Positions 51,947 to 61,074 are shown, counted from the stretch's first letter. The stretch is 64,000 nucleotides of DNA from Aldehydirespirator sp965220485 (GCA_965220485.1 OZ244832.1:1736001-1800000), one strand, 5' to 3'. Program-made: numbers and translations. Notes: generated by a model not told the origin, from the letters alone.

Positions 51947-53017
51947 GTGCGCACCGAGTTCGACCCCGACCGGCTGCCCCTGACGATCCTGGAGCTGTTC
52001 CGGATCAAGCAGGGCGAGATGGTCTCAGCCCTACTGCACCTGGGTACCCGTCTGGGCCTGTGGAAAGCGCTTGGGGACTCCGAGCCGTGCACGAGCGCTA
52101 AACTCGCCGAGGCGGCCGGCCTCCAGGAACGGTGGGTCCGCGAGTGGCTGCACGGCATGGCCGCCACAGAGCTCGTGCAGCACGACGACGGCCGCTTCGC
52201 GCTGACGCCCGAGGCGCGCGTGGCGCTGACCGACAGCGACCATTGGTGCTACATGCCCGGCGTGTTCGGCCCTCCCATGACCCATCGTGAGATCGAGCGC
52301 ACCGCGGAGGCATTCCGAACCGGAGTGGGAATGACTTGGGCCGAGCACGGTGAGCACGCATGCCACATGCAGTGCGCCATGTCCGCAGCGCGCCAGGAGA
52401 GCTTCCTAGTGCCGGTGGTTCTCGCCGCATTCGACGGAGCAGCGGACCGGCTGCGCGCCGGTGGCGCCACGATCGTGGACGTAGGTTGCGGAGCCGGGGT
52501 CGCGGCCAGGCTGCTGGCGGCGAGCTTCCCTGAGGCCACCGTGGTCGGCATCGATCCCTCCGAGCGAGCGATCACTGCGGCCCGAGCCGACTCCCGGGCG
52601 GCAGGCCTCGACAACTTGACCTACGAGCGGGGCGCCTTCGACGACCTGGACCGCTTCGGCCCCGCGGACCTGCTCGTGACCCTCGACGTGCTGCATGACC
52701 TGCCGCGCCCGCAGGATGCGATCACGGCCACCCGCCGCAACCTGGCCGACGACGGCTGGTGGCTCGTAGCCGACATCAAGGGGCGCGGGGATCTGGAGTC
52801 CAACCGGAAGATCCCGGTGCTTCCCTACATGTACGCGATGTCGGTCTTCTACTGCATGTCCTCCGCCCTGTCAGAACCGGACGGTGAGGGCCTGGGGACT
52901 CTGGGGCTCTATCCAGCCCGACTGGAGGCGATGGTGAGGAGCGAGGGGTTCACCCGCTTCACCCGTCATGAGGTCGAGTCGGATCCGACCAACTGGTACT
53001 ACGAAATCCGGCGCTGA
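51947..53017 (+). CDS. class I SAM-dependent methyltransferase with winged-helix N-terminus
   Basis: 356 residues from GTG 51947. Residues ~10-95 form a winged-helix/dimerisation-like region (EMVSALLHLGTRLGLWKAL, LQERWVREWLHG) as in Rv2258c-type and O-methyltransferase proteins. The Rossmann methyltransferase domain has motif I IVDVGCGAGVAARLL, the acidic ribose-binding GIDPS and motif LLVTLDVLHDLPRP. The substrate is unknown. The neighbours (tRNA-Gly upstream, an HTH gene convergent downstream) give no pathway clue. Confidence 0.85.
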   Translation: MRTEFDPDRLPLTILELFRIKQGEMVSALLHLGTRLGLWKALGDSEPCTSAKLAEAAGLQERWVREWLHGMAATELVQHDDGRFALTPEARVALTDSDHWCYMPGVFGPPMTHREIERTAEAFRTGVGMTWAEHGEHACHMQCAMSAARQESFLVPVVLAAFDGAADRLRAGGATIVDVGCGAGVAARLLAASFPEATVVGIDPSERAITAARADSRAAGLDNLTYERGAFDDLDRFGPADLLVTLDVLHDLPRPQDAITATRRNLADDGWWLVADIKGRGDLESNRKIPVLPYMYAMSVFYCMSSALSEPDGEGLGTLGLYPARLEAMVRSEGFTRFTRHEVESDPTNWYYEIRR

Positions 53018-53045
53018 TTGGGGCTGCCGGCCGATCGAGTGGCCG

Positions 53046-53321
53046 TCAGGCGCCCCCGGCGTCGGAGTCCGGTCCTGCGGCACGAGGCGCCACCTCGGGA
53101 TAGAGGTGTGAGATGGTGCCCGGCTCGATCCGGCATGCTTCGATGTAGGCGTCGACATCCTCTCCCTTGACGCGGATGACCCGACCCATCCGATAAGCCG
53201 CTATGTACCCCTCGTCAATGAAGCGGTACAGCGTTCGCGTGGTGATGCCGAGGCGCTTGGCCGCCGCGGTCGTGCCCAGCCATTCGATCTGAGCCTGCTC
53301 GGATTGTTCTTCATCGACCAT
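53046..53321 (-). CDS. excisionase/MerR-like helix-turn-helix DNA-binding protein
   Basis: 91 residues. WLGTTAAAKRLGITTRTLYRFIDEGYIAAYRMGRVIRV is a typical HTH_17 (excisionase-family) domain: a winged helix with the GRVIRVKGEDVDAYI wing and final helix. It is probably a small transcription regulator. It is divergent from the ParA/CpaE-like gene (start 53424), with about 100 bp between them, so it may regulate that gene and itself. Confidence 0.85.
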   Translation of the reverse strand: MVDEEQSEQAQIEWLGTTAAAKRLGITTRTLYRFIDEGYIAAYRMGRVIRVKGEDVDAYIEACRIEPGTISHLYPEVAPRAAGPDSDAGGA

Positions 53322-53423
53322 GGCTATAGTTGCCTTTCGATACTTTTTATGAGAATTGGGGTACGCCGAAACTCATCGCACGAACAGCAAGCCCTACGAC
53401 GAGATCGAGGAGAGTCTACGGCA

Positions 53424-54374
53424 ATGACCGAGGCAGATGGTGGATATAGGACCATCTCCGCTCCATCAGCGATGCACGAACCGGTCGACACGGCCGATGA
53501 CCGCCACTGGGAGGGCGAGATGGCGGCCCGGCCGGACACTTGGCGCGGTCGCCTGGTGTCCGTCACAGGCGGCGGCAGAGCCGGGGCGTCGCTGCTGGCT
53601 ATGTGCCTGGCCGCAGAGTTGGCCGGCGATGCCTCCAACCGGGCACTGGTGCTGCTCGCCGATTTCGCTGCAGGCGCCGACCAGGCCGCCATGCACGGCT
53701 GCCTCGGCGTCGTCCCGCGGACACAAGAACTCGCAAGAGTGTGCGACGGGAAGCCCCGCGATGCAGACGCGCTGCGCTCGATGGCCCTCGAGCCGGCCGG
53801 CAGGCGGTATCACTTGCTGTTGGGCCTGCCTGGCAGCCGGGACACCACACCCGTTCAGTTCCGTCGCACCGAAACCCTGCTGGACAGCCTCCTGGCCGCC
53901 TACCGCTTCGTTGTGGCCGACGTGGATGCCGATGTGGATGCCGACGTCGAGGCGCTTTCCGACACCGAGTCGGCCCGTCCCGCGGGCCACGACGAACTGG
54001 CCCGGGCCACGCTGCTGCGCTCCGATCTGATCGTGGTCGTGGGCACAGGAGACACGCGGGGCCTCTACTCGCTAGCACGAACCGTCGACGCGCTGACCGG
54101 ACTGGCGGGTGCCAGTCAGATTGTCCCGGTAGTCAACCGTCTCCCCCGCAGCCGCAAGCACCGGCTGGCCGCGGCCAAGGCCACCATTCGTCTGTTGAAG
54201 ACCAGCGCGGCGTTCGAAGCCGGGGACCCGGTGTTCATCGCGGAGCGGAGCACTGCTGGGCGCGCCGTCCGCAACGGCTTGGCCCCGCCGCCCGCACTGG
54301 TCCGCCCTCTCGCGGCCGAGGTCCGGATGCGGTTGCTGGCCACCGCCTCGCACTCGCCCGACGCCATCGCGTGA
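53424..54374 (+). CDS. MinD/ParA/CpaE-like P-loop protein with degenerate Walker A
   Basis: 316 residues from ATG 53424 with GGAGAG ten bases upstream; an upstream in-frame ATG at 53304 overlaps the divergent HTH gene and is less likely. The ATP-binding region reads VTGGGRAGASLLAMCLAAEL, where a KGGxGKT motif would be expected, so the deviant Walker A lysines are missing. Strand/helix order (ALVLLADFAAGADQ, RFVVADVDADVDADVEALS, SDLIVVVGTGDTRGL, IVPVVNRLPRSRK) follows CpaE/MinD proteins. This suggests a scaffold or pilus/septum-positioning protein that no longer hydrolyses ATP. It shares a repeat with the start of ispH. Confidence 0.65.
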   Translation: MTEADGGYRTISAPSAMHEPVDTADDRHWEGEMAARPDTWRGRLVSVTGGGRAGASLLAMCLAAELAGDASNRALVLLADFAAGADQAAMHGCLGVVPRTQELARVCDGKPRDADALRSMALEPAGRRYHLLLGLPGSRDTTPVQFRRTETLLDSLLAAYRFVVADVDADVDADVEALSDTESARPAGHDELARATLLRSDLIVVVGTGDTRGLYSLARTVDALTGLAGASQIVPVVNRLPRSRKHRLAAAKATIRLLKTSAAFEAGDPVFIAERSTAGRAVRNGLAPPPALVRPLAAEVRMRLLATASHSPDAIA

Positions 54375-54408
54375 CTGAGACGCCATCGCGTGACTGAGAC
54401 GCCATCGC
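54360..54408 (+). repeat. 19-bp direct repeat spanning the ParA-like stop and the ispH leader
   Basis: GACGCCATCGCGTGACTGA occurs twice in tandem and a third partial time. The unit contains both a TGA stop and a GTG, which creates an extra possible ispH start at 54390. Confidence 0.8.
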
Positions 54409-54425
54409 CGACTAGCCTGGCGAGG

Positions 54426-55469
54426 GTGATCGATCGGGTCCTGCTGGCCTCGCCGCGAGGCTTCTGCGCCGGAGTGGACATGGCGATCAAGGCGCTGACC
54501 TGGATGATTCAGGCCTTCGGTCCGCCCGTCTACTGCTATCACGAGATCATCCACAATCAGATGGTCGTGAAGCGCTTTGAGGAAGCGGGCGTCGTGTTCG
54601 TGGACGACATCGCCGAGGTGCCTCCAGGACGGCCCATCATGCTGTCCGCTCACGGTTCAGCCCCTGAGGTGGTGCGGGCAGCCCGCGAACGGGGCGGCTA
54701 CATCGTGGACGCGGTGTGCCCGCTGGTCACGAAGGTCCACCACGAGGTCAAGACCCGAGCCGGGAAGGGCTACCAGATCGTGTACGTGGGCCACGAGGGA
54801 CACGAGGAGGCCGTAGGAACCATGGCCGTCGCCCCCGACGCCATCCACCGCGTGGAGAACGCCCGCGGGGTGGCCGCTCTGCCCGAGTTCGACGCCCCGG
54901 TCGCCATCCTGGCCCAGACCACCCTCTCCCACCGAGAGTGGGAGGGTGTGCTGCAGTCCACCCGGCGGCGCTTCCCCGACGTTTGGGAGCCCAGCATGAG
55001 CGACCTGTGCTTCGCGACCACCAACCGGCAGACAGCGATGATGGAGATCGCGTCCGAATGCGATGCCGTGCTCGTCATCGGCTCGTCCAACTCGTCCAAC
55101 ACGCAATCGCTGGTGGAACTGGCCGCAGAGGCGGGGTGCCGGAGGGTGCTCAGGATCGACGCCGCCGACGACATTCCCGACGACTTGGAGGGAACGATCG
55201 GTGTGACCGCGGGCGCTTCCGCTCCCGAGGAGCTCGTGCGGGGAGTCATCGACCGGCTCGCGCCCATCCACGGCGTGCGGGAGGTGACCGTCATCGACGA
55301 GGACGAGTACTTCCCGCCCCCGCGGAACCTCCGCGAGCTACTGGCCTCCGTCGGGGCGGCCGCCGTCGTCAGCCTCGGCTCCCAGGCTGGGGCCCGAGAG
55401 CCCTTGAACGACCGCTCCATCCGGGCGAGCGACCTTCTCGACAGGCTCGTTCCCCACTCGGCAACCTGA
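54426..55469 (+). CDS. ispH: 4-hydroxy-3-methylbut-2-enyl diphosphate reductase
   Basis: 347 residues from GTG 54426 (VIDRVLLASPRGFCAGVDMAIK); a GTG at 54390 within the repeat would add 12 residues. Final enzyme of the MEP isoprenoid pathway, making IPP and DMAPP. The three cluster-binding cysteines are in RGFCAGV, AVCPLVTKVH and DLCFATTNRQ; the SSNSSNTQSL substrate loop is present. Next to plsC/cmk (convergent), an arrangement common in actinobacteria. Confidence 0.95.
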   Translation: MIDRVLLASPRGFCAGVDMAIKALTWMIQAFGPPVYCYHEIIHNQMVVKRFEEAGVVFVDDIAEVPPGRPIMLSAHGSAPEVVRAARERGGYIVDAVCPLVTKVHHEVKTRAGKGYQIVYVGHEGHEEAVGTMAVAPDAIHRVENARGVAALPEFDAPVAILAQTTLSHREWEGVLQSTRRRFPDVWEPSMSDLCFATTNRQTAMMEIASECDAVLVIGSSNSSNTQSLVELAAEAGCRRVLRIDAADDIPDDLEGTIGVTAGASAPEELVRGVIDRLAPIHGVREVTVIDEDEYFPPPRNLRELLASVGAAAVVSLGSQAGAREPLNDRSIRASDLLDRLVPHSAT

Positions 55470-55528
55470 TTCAGGCTTAGAACATGCGCGGGTGGGTGAT
55501 GCCGCCTCCGCGGTGCAGCGTCGTGGTT

Positions 55529-55626
55529 CCCGCTCTTGTTCGCTGCGCTCACGGGCCGCTCGGGCCACGGCCTCGCTGAACGCCCCGCCAAAATCCTCAC
55601 GAATCACCGCCTACCCGCTCGGCCTC
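55529..55626 (-). repeat. dispersed element, copy forming the plsC 3' end
   Basis: Full-length. On the minus strand it begins GAGGCCGAGCGGGTAGG, and its TAG is the plsC stop codon, so the last plsC residues RPSG are repeat-encoded. Confidence 0.85.
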
Positions 55627-56357
55627 TTAGCCGGCTCCTGACCTGCTAGCACGCGGGCCTCCACGTAGAGGTCGCTCAACTCGACGAACAGGCGGTCTGT
55701 GAGTTCACGCACCGCCCGGCGCGGCACCCGTCCCTCGACCTTGGGAGGCGGCGGGATCGGGTTGCCAACGACAGCGACCACCCGCCGCGGCCGTGGCACG
55801 ATCGACCCCACCGGAAGGGCCCGGACCGTGCCTCCGAGCCCGACCGGGACGATCGGAACCTCAGCGCGGGCCGCCACGAACGCCGGTCCGTCGAGCATGT
55901 CGTCACGCCGGACCCGATCCCCGGACCGGCGCGTCCCCTCGGGGAACATCACCAGCGGCTCACCCAGCGCGAGCACATCGGTCGCGGCGCGCAGCGCGGT
56001 GCGGTCGGCCCTGCCCCGCTCCACCGGAAAACCGCCCAGCAGCGAGAGGAGCGCGCCCAGGGGCCGGTTCTCCCACAGGCTCTCCTTGCCCATGAACCGC
56101 AGCCGCCGGCTCGTGACCATCCCGGCTATGGGGGTGTCGATGAACGACCGGTGCACGGGCGAGAGGATGAACGGGCCGGGCGGGATGTTCTCGCCTCCCT
56201 CAACCCGCAGCCTGAACAGCACCTTGATCAGCGCGAAGATCGCGCTCCACCCGACCCGGTAGGCGATCCGCCCCCGCATCCGGTGGCGACTGCGGCGCAG
56301 GGCGTCATCGCCCGGGGCTGCGGCCTCCGTGCGGCGTCCGTACGCGCTGCGGCTCAC
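55611..56357 (-). CDS. plsC: 1-acyl-sn-glycerol-3-phosphate acyltransferase
   Basis: 248 residues. The HX4D acyltransferase motif is HRSFIDT, with substrate motif FPEGTRRSG and a VPIVPVGLGGT segment. It makes phosphatidic acid at the inner membrane. The start overlaps cmk by 4 bp. The C-terminal RPSG and the stop come from a dispersed repeat, indicating that the original stop was replaced. Confidence 0.92.
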   Translation of the reverse strand: MSRSAYGRRTEAAAPGDDALRRSRHRMRGRIAYRVGWSAIFALIKVLFRLRVEGGENIPPGPFILSPVHRSFIDTPIAGMVTSRRLRFMGKESLWENRPLGALLSLLGGFPVERGRADRTALRAATDVLALGEPLVMFPEGTRRSGDRVRRDDMLDGPAFVAARAEVPIVPVGLGGTVRALPVGSIVPRPRRVVAVVGNPIPPPPKVEGRVPRRAVRELTDRLFVELSDLYVEARVLAGQEPAKRPSG

Positions 56358-57028
56358 ATCAGGCTCAGTATCTGCTCGACCGTCTCGTCGAAGGTCAGCT
56401 CCGTGGTGTCTATCACCACCGCGTCGGGGGCAACCGACAGCGGGTCGACGAGGCGAGTGGAGTCGATCATGTCGCGCCGGGCCAGATCCGCGGCCACCGA
56501 CTCAACCGCTCCGACCCGATCGTCCCCGTGGCCATCGGTGGCAAGCCCGCCCTCGCACAGACCGCTCTGGCGGGCTCTGCGCACAGCCCTAACGGTTGGT
56601 TCCGCAACCAGGTGGACCTTGACTTGGGCGTCGGGGAACACCACGGTGCCGATGTCGCGTCCCTCCAGCACTCCCCCGCCGCGCCGGCGCGCCCACTCGC
56701 GCTGACGGGCCACGAGCTCGGCACGCACGGCGGCGTTGGCGGCCACCACGCTCACAGCCCTGTCCACCGACGGGCCCCGGATCTCCACCGTGGCGTCGAC
56801 CCCGTCCACCAGCACCTGCTCGGCAGAGACTCGCACGTCTATCGTGCGGGCCACAGCCGCAGTGAAGTCGTCGTCGGACGGGTCGCCGCCGGCCCGCAGC
56901 ACGGCAAAGGCGACGGCCCGGTACATCGCTCCAGTGTCCAGGTACTCCAGACCGAGCCGGTCGGCCAGCGCCTGAGCCACAGTCGACTTGCCCGAGCCGG
57001 CCGGACCGTCGATGGCTATCACTCTCAC
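56354..57028 (-). CDS. cmk: cytidylate kinase
   Basis: 224 residues from GTG 57028 (VRVIAIDGPAGSGKSTVAQ, P-loop GPAGSGKST); the frame is open upstream only through the aroA repeat. LEYLDTGAMYRA, GVLEGRDIGTVVFPDA and RRDMIDSTR are CMP-kinase signatures. It phosphorylates CMP/dCMP. It overlaps both aroA (upstream) and plsC (downstream) by 4 bp. Confidence 0.95.
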   Translation of the reverse strand: MRVIAIDGPAGSGKSTVAQALADRLGLEYLDTGAMYRAVAFAVLRAGGDPSDDDFTAAVARTIDVRVSAEQVLVDGVDATVEIRGPSVDRAVSVVAANAAVRAELVARQREWARRRGGGVLEGRDIGTVVFPDAQVKVHLVAEPTVRAVRRARQSGLCEGGLATDGHGDDRVGAVESVAADLARRDMIDSTRLVDPLSVAPDAVVIDTTELTFDETVEQILSLM

Positions 57029-58398
57029 TTCCGCACCCCCTTGGCGCCCCGCAAGCTGTCGAGCGCCTCGTACTTGGCGCCCCGCAAGCTGTCGAGCGCC
57101 TCGTACTTGGCGCCCCGCAAGACGTCGAGCGCCTCGTAGAAGCCGGGGAACGTCTTGGCGACGCATCCTGGGTTCTCGATCTCCATTCCCGGAGCGACCA
57201 GGCCCAGCACCGAGAACGCCATAGCAATCCGATGATCGTCGTACGTGCGGACTCGGGCGCCTGCAGGAGCTGCGCCGGGCACCACCGCGAACCCGTCGTG
57301 TAGCTCCCGAGCCTCCACGCCGCACCGGCGCAACTCCGACACCACCGCGGCTATCCGGTCGCTCTCCTTGCCCCGCACGAAGCCGATACCCCGCACCATG
57401 GTGGGCGTGGAGGCCACCGATGCCACCACCGCCAGCGTGGGCGCGGTGTCGGACATGTCGGCCAGGTCAACCTCAATGCCCTGCAACGGGCCGCCGGTGA
57501 CCCGAGTGCAACCCTCGACCTCGTCCACCGACGCGCCCATCGTCTGCAACAGTGAAGCGAACCCGGTGTCGCCCTGGATCGAGCCGGCACCAAGACCCTC
57601 GACACGCACCGTCCCCTCTGTGATCGCAGCCGCCGCCCAGAAGTAGGAGGCCGACGAAGCGTCCGGCTCCACCGCGAAACGCTCAACCGGCCGGTAGCCG
57701 CCCCCCGCGACCTGCACTGCCTCCGGTCCAAGCTCGACGGCCGCCCCGAACGACCGCATCACTGCGGCTGTCATCTCTACGTAGGACTGGCTCACGGCGC
57801 GACCGTCGATGCGCAGAGTCAGCCCGCCGGACACCAGCGGCCCGGCCAGCATCAGCCCGGACAGGAACTGGCTGGAACGGTCGGCGGCAACGACCGCCTC
57901 GCGGGAGCGAATCGGTCCACAGACCCGCATGGGCAGGCCGTCACCGCCCAATGGGAACTCCACCCGCACGCCGAGCCTCCGCAGCGAGTCGGCCATGTCG
58001 CCGAAGGGCCGGACCCTCAGCTGCGGGTGGCCGTCGATGGTCACCGGGTGTTCCGACAGGGCCGCCAGCGGCGCCAGGAAACGGCTCGTGGTCCCCGACA
58101 TGCGGGCGTCGATCAGCGTGCCCGCGCTGGTTCCCACTGTGCCCCCGGTGCCGCGGATCCGCATCGTCGCCTGATCGGGGAGGCAGGTGACCTCTGCGCC
58201 GAGCGACCTGACCGCCTCAACCATGGCTTCGGTATCATCAGCGAAGAGGACGCCGGTCAGCGTCGTATCTCCGGAGGCCAGCGCCGCGCAGACGAGAGCC
58301 CGATTCGTGATGCTCTTGGAGCCCGGAAGCTTCACCGTCGCGTCGGGCGGGTCCTGCAGCGGGGTAATACCCAAGACTGGAGGCATCGGCTCGCTCAT
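57025..58398 (-). CDS. aroA: 3-phosphoshikimate 1-carboxyvinyltransferase (EPSP synthase)
   Basis: 457 residues. N-terminal LPGSKSITNRALVCAALASG, SGTTSRFLAPLAAL, the conserved SSQFLSGLMLAGPLV and KESDRIAAVVSELRRCGVE identify EPSP synthase. The C-terminal domain ends in FPGFYEALDVL, and then a non-family tail of three 11-residue units (YEALDSLRGAK) follows before GVRK. It is the penultimate shikimate-pathway enzyme. Start and stop overlap tyrA and cmk by 4 bp. Confidence 0.95.
   Translation of the reverse strand: MSEPMPPVLGITPLQDPPDATVKLPGSKSITNRALVCAALASGDTTLTGVLFADDTEAMVEAVRSLGAEVTCLPDQATMRIRGTGGTVGTSAGTLIDARMSGTTSRFLAPLAALSEHPVTIDGHPQLRVRPFGDMADSLRRLGVRVEFPLGGDGLPMRVCGPIRSREAVVAADRSSQFLSGLMLAGPLVSGGLTLRIDGRAVSQSYVEMTAAVMRSFGAAVELGPEAVQVAGGGYRPVERFAVEPDASSASYFWAAAAITEGTVRVEGLGAGSIQGDTGFASLLQTMGASVDEVEGCTRVTGGPLQGIEVDLADMSDTAPTLAVVASVASTPTMVRGIGFVRGKESDRIAAVVSELRRCGVEARELHDGFAVVPGAAPAGARVRTYDDHRIAMAFSVLGLVAPGMEIENPGCVAKTFPGFYEALDVLRGAKYEALDSLRGAKYEALDSLRGAKGVRK
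57041..57139 (-). repeat. 33-bp tandem repeat at the aroA 3' end
   Basis: Three units of 33 bp (57041, 57074, 57107) encode YEALDVLRGAK/YEALDSLRGAK. The first copy is the natural aroA C-terminus; the others are duplications that lengthen the tail in frame and push the cmk start away. Confidence 0.9.
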
Positions 58399-59459
58399 CC
58401 CAGCGGGTTGAGCGACGGGCGATACCCGGCGCTGGTCAGGGCACGCACAAAGTGTTCCGCCACATCGTTGTCGACCAGGGCCAGCACCACACCGCGGGGG
58501 CCCTCCGCGGAGTGCGCTATCTCGAGGTCGTAGATGTTCACGTCGTGGTCGGCCGCCAGGGTGGTGATGCGGGCCAGCTCCCCCTTCTGGTCCCGTATCG
58601 CGATCCGGACCTCAGCCAACTGCGACGGCTCGGGGGCGCCGGCCGACAGGCTCCGCCGGCTGTCTCGAGCCGCCTCCAGCCGGGCCAGGAGTTCCTTGCG
58701 ATCCCCCCCGGAGACGATCAGGCGCATCTCGACCAACTCATCCAGCAGCTCGTCGAGGACATCGGTGATCGCAGCCCGGTTCTCCACGCAAATCTCGGGC
58801 CAGATCGCGGGATGGCCCGCGGCCACCCGGGTCATGTCCCGGAAACCGCCGGCGGCGAGCCGCAGCAAGGCACGATGCTCGATCGAGCGCCCTTCGGCGA
58901 TGCGCATCAGGACCGCGGCAGTCAGGTGCGGCACGTGCGACACGACCGCCACCAGCGCGTCATGGCGCTCTGGAGCGAGCGCGATGGGTTGCGCACCCAG
59001 CTGCGAGACGATCTCGCGCACCTCGGCCAAGGCCGCGTCGTCGGTGATCGCCGTGGGCGTCAGCACCCAGACCGCGTCGCGGAACAGGTCGGGGTCGGCT
59101 CCGGCCAGGCCATCCTGCTCATTGCCGGCCATCGGATGGCCGCCCACGAAGCGAGGATCGTTCACGGCTGCGACCACGGGCGCCTTCACGCTGCCCACGT
59201 CGGTCACGACGGCGGCACCGGCGTCGAGCAACTGGTGCACGACGGCAGCCAGCCTCGCGGGCGGAGTGGCGGCCACGGCCAGGTCGCACGGGCCGGGCTC
59301 GCCGATGCGGTCCACCGCACCAGCGGCCACCGCGGCTCCGGCTCGCTCAGCGTCGGGCTCGATCCCGGTCACATGCCATCCCGCGCTGCGCAGCGCCATC
59401 CCCACCGAGCCCCCGATCAGGCCCGTGCCGGCGATGATGGCGCTGCGGGATCGGGCCAT
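58395..59459 (-). CDS. tyrA: prephenate dehydrogenase with C-terminal ACT domain
   Basis: 354 residues from ATG 59459 (MARSRSAIIAGTGLIGGSVG, Rossmann GxGxxG). GGHPMAGNEQDGLAGAD and SHVPHLTAAVLM are TyrA signatures. An ACT domain follows from ~residue 280 (RIAIRDQKGELARITTLAAD), probably giving feedback control by tyrosine. Tyrosine branch of aromatic synthesis, adjacent to aroA. Confidence 0.93.
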   Translation of the reverse strand: MARSRSAIIAGTGLIGGSVGMALRSAGWHVTGIEPDAERAGAAVAAGAVDRIGEPGPCDLAVAATPPARLAAVVHQLLDAGAAVVTDVGSVKAPVVAAVNDPRFVGGHPMAGNEQDGLAGADPDLFRDAVWVLTPTAITDDAALAEVREIVSQLGAQPIALAPERHDALVAVVSHVPHLTAAVLMRIAEGRSIEHRALLRLAAGGFRDMTRVAAGHPAIWPEICVENRAAITDVLDELLDELVEMRLIVSGGDRKELLARLEAARDSRRSLSAGAPEPSQLAEVRIAIRDQKGELARITTLAADHDVNIYDLEIAHSAEGPRGVVLALVDNDVAEHFVRALTSAGYRPSLNPLG

Positions 59460-59470
59460 GGACGGCGATG

Positions 59471-60241
59471 CTACCGGTGCGACCCGCCAGCCTCCGCCGT
59501 AGGTGTCGAGCCCGCGGCGGCCTTCTCGAGCAGTCTGATCTCGGCGAGTGTCAGCGACCGCCAGCAACCGGGCGCCAGGCGCCGGTCGACGAGAGGACCG
59601 ATCCTGGTCCGCACGAGACGGCGCACCGGATGGCCAACCGCCTCGCACATCCTGCGAACCAGCCGGTTGCGCCCCTCGTGGACGGTGATGCGCACCACGT
59701 CGGGCGAGACCAGCGCCACCTTGGCGGGAGCAGTCGGCCCGTCATCGAGCACCACGCCTTGGCGCAAGGCCCTGATCGCCGCGGGCCTCGGCGACCCCGA
59801 CACGTGGGCCAGGTATTCCTTCTCGATGCGGAAGGAGGGGTGGGTGAGCCGGTGGGCCAGATCGCCGTCGTTGGTGAGAATCAACAAGCCCTCGGTCATC
59901 AGATCGAGGCGTCCGACCGGAAAGACGCGCGGCTCGGCCGGAACGAGGCCGGTGACAATGGGCCGTCCCTGGGGGTCGTGGGCGGTGGTCACGACGCCGG
60001 GGGGCTTGTTGAGGAGGTAGTGGACGAGGTCGGGCCGCACCCCCACGACCACCCCGTCGACCTCCACCACCGCGTGGACCGCATCGATACGGGTGCCGAG
60101 CTTGGCGACGGCGCCGTCGACCCGCACCCGCCCATCCGAGATCAGCGACTCGCATGCTCGTCGGCTCCCGATCCCGCACCGGGCCAGAACCTTCTGAAGC
60201 CGCTCGCGTTCGGCGGCCGTCACCAACGCGCCCCCGCACAT
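59471..60241 (-). CDS. rluB: 23S rRNA pseudouridine synthase (RluB/RsuA family)
   Basis: 256 residues from ATG 60241. S4 RNA-binding domain (RLQKVLARCGIGSRRACESL) then the catalytic domain with the active-site aspartate in VGRLDLMTEGLLILTNDGDL. The usual neighbour of scpAB and cmk in Gram-positives. The gap to scpB is 194 bp and holds a dispersed element. Confidence 0.93.
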   Translation of the reverse strand: MCGGALVTAAERERLQKVLARCGIGSRRACESLISDGRVRVDGAVAKLGTRIDAVHAVVEVDGVVVGVRPDLVHYLLNKPPGVVTTAHDPQGRPIVTGLVPAEPRVFPVGRLDLMTEGLLILTNDGDLAHRLTHPSFRIEKEYLAHVSGSPRPAAIRALRQGVVLDDGPTAPAKVALVSPDVVRITVHEGRNRLVRRMCEAVGHPVRRLVRTRIGPLVDRRLAPGCWRSLTLAEIRLLEKAAAGSTPTAEAGGSHR

Positions 60242-60288
60242 TGACAACGCCGGTGGGTGATGCCGCCTCGCGATGCGGCGGGGTGCCT

Positions 60289-60386
60289 CCCGCTCTTGTT
60301 CGCTGCGCTCACGGGCCGCTCGGGCCACGGCCTCGCTCGGCGCTTCGCGAAGATCCTCATGAGATGCTGCCTACCCGCTCGGCCTC
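60289..60386 (-). repeat. dispersed element, copy between scpB and rluB
   Basis: Full-length copy (GAGGCCGAGCGGGTAGG ... CAAGAGCGGGAG on the minus strand) starting 49 bases behind the scpB stop in sense orientation. Confidence 0.85.
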
Positions 60387-60435
60387 TTGGGCGGGACCGT
60401 GCTCCTGCCGGCGTGGCGCCACGGGCGCGCAGGCG

Positions 60436-61074
60436 TCACTGGTCGGTGCCGGCAGGACCGTCCGGACGCGGCTCGTCGATTTCAGGCACCACTCTCAGTC
60501 GACGCTCCATGTCCTCCACCGCGTCCGGGGCGGGGACGAACTCTGCGAGCGGGGGCAACTCGTCGAGCGAGTCGAGACCCAGGTGCTCGAGGAACTGGGG
60601 CGTAGTCCCGTACAGGACGGCCTGGCCCGGTCCGGGTGCCCGAGCGATCTCGTCGATGTAGCCGCGACGCCTCAGTGTCCGCATTACGCCGTCAACGTTC
60701 ACCCCTCGGATCTCGGCGACCTGGTGGCGCGACACCGGCTGCTTGTACGCCACGACCGCCAGTGTCTCGAGCGCTGCGGCGGAGAGTCTGGCACCGTGGC
60801 CCGCGCGCACGAACCGCTCCACGTAGCCATCCTGAGCCGGCGCCGTCTGGTAGCGGTAGCCGCCCGCCACCCGGGACAGTACGAAGCCTCGGCTCTGCGA
60901 CTCATACTCAGCGGCGAGCGCATCGCAGACGGCCTTCACCCGATCGGCCGACGTCTGAACCACCGAAGCCAGCACCTGCGGTGACAGGGGCTCGTCGGCC
61001 AGCAACAGCACCGCTTCGAGCGCGGCCGCGATAGGTGCGTCGGGCACCGATTCGTGGTGCGGGAGGCTGCTCAT
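60436..61074 (-). CDS. scpB: segregation and condensation protein B
   Basis: 212 residues of two winged-helix domains: AAALEAVLLLADEPLSPQVL and LETLAVVAYKQPVSRHQVAEIRG, then GRAPGPGQAVLYGTTPQFLEHLGL. Kleisin-associated subunit of the SMC complex. It follows scpA by 15 bp. The acidic/Arg-rich C-terminus is variable. Confidence 0.94.
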   Translation of the reverse strand: MSSLPHHESVPDAPIAAALEAVLLLADEPLSPQVLASVVQTSADRVKAVCDALAAEYESQSRGFVLSRVAGGYRYQTAPAQDGYVERFVRAGHGARLSAAALETLAVVAYKQPVSRHQVAEIRGVNVDGVMRTLRRRGYIDEIARAPGPGQAVLYGTTPQFLEHLGLDSLDELPPLAEFVPAPDAVEDMERRLRVVPEIDEPRPDGPAGTDQ

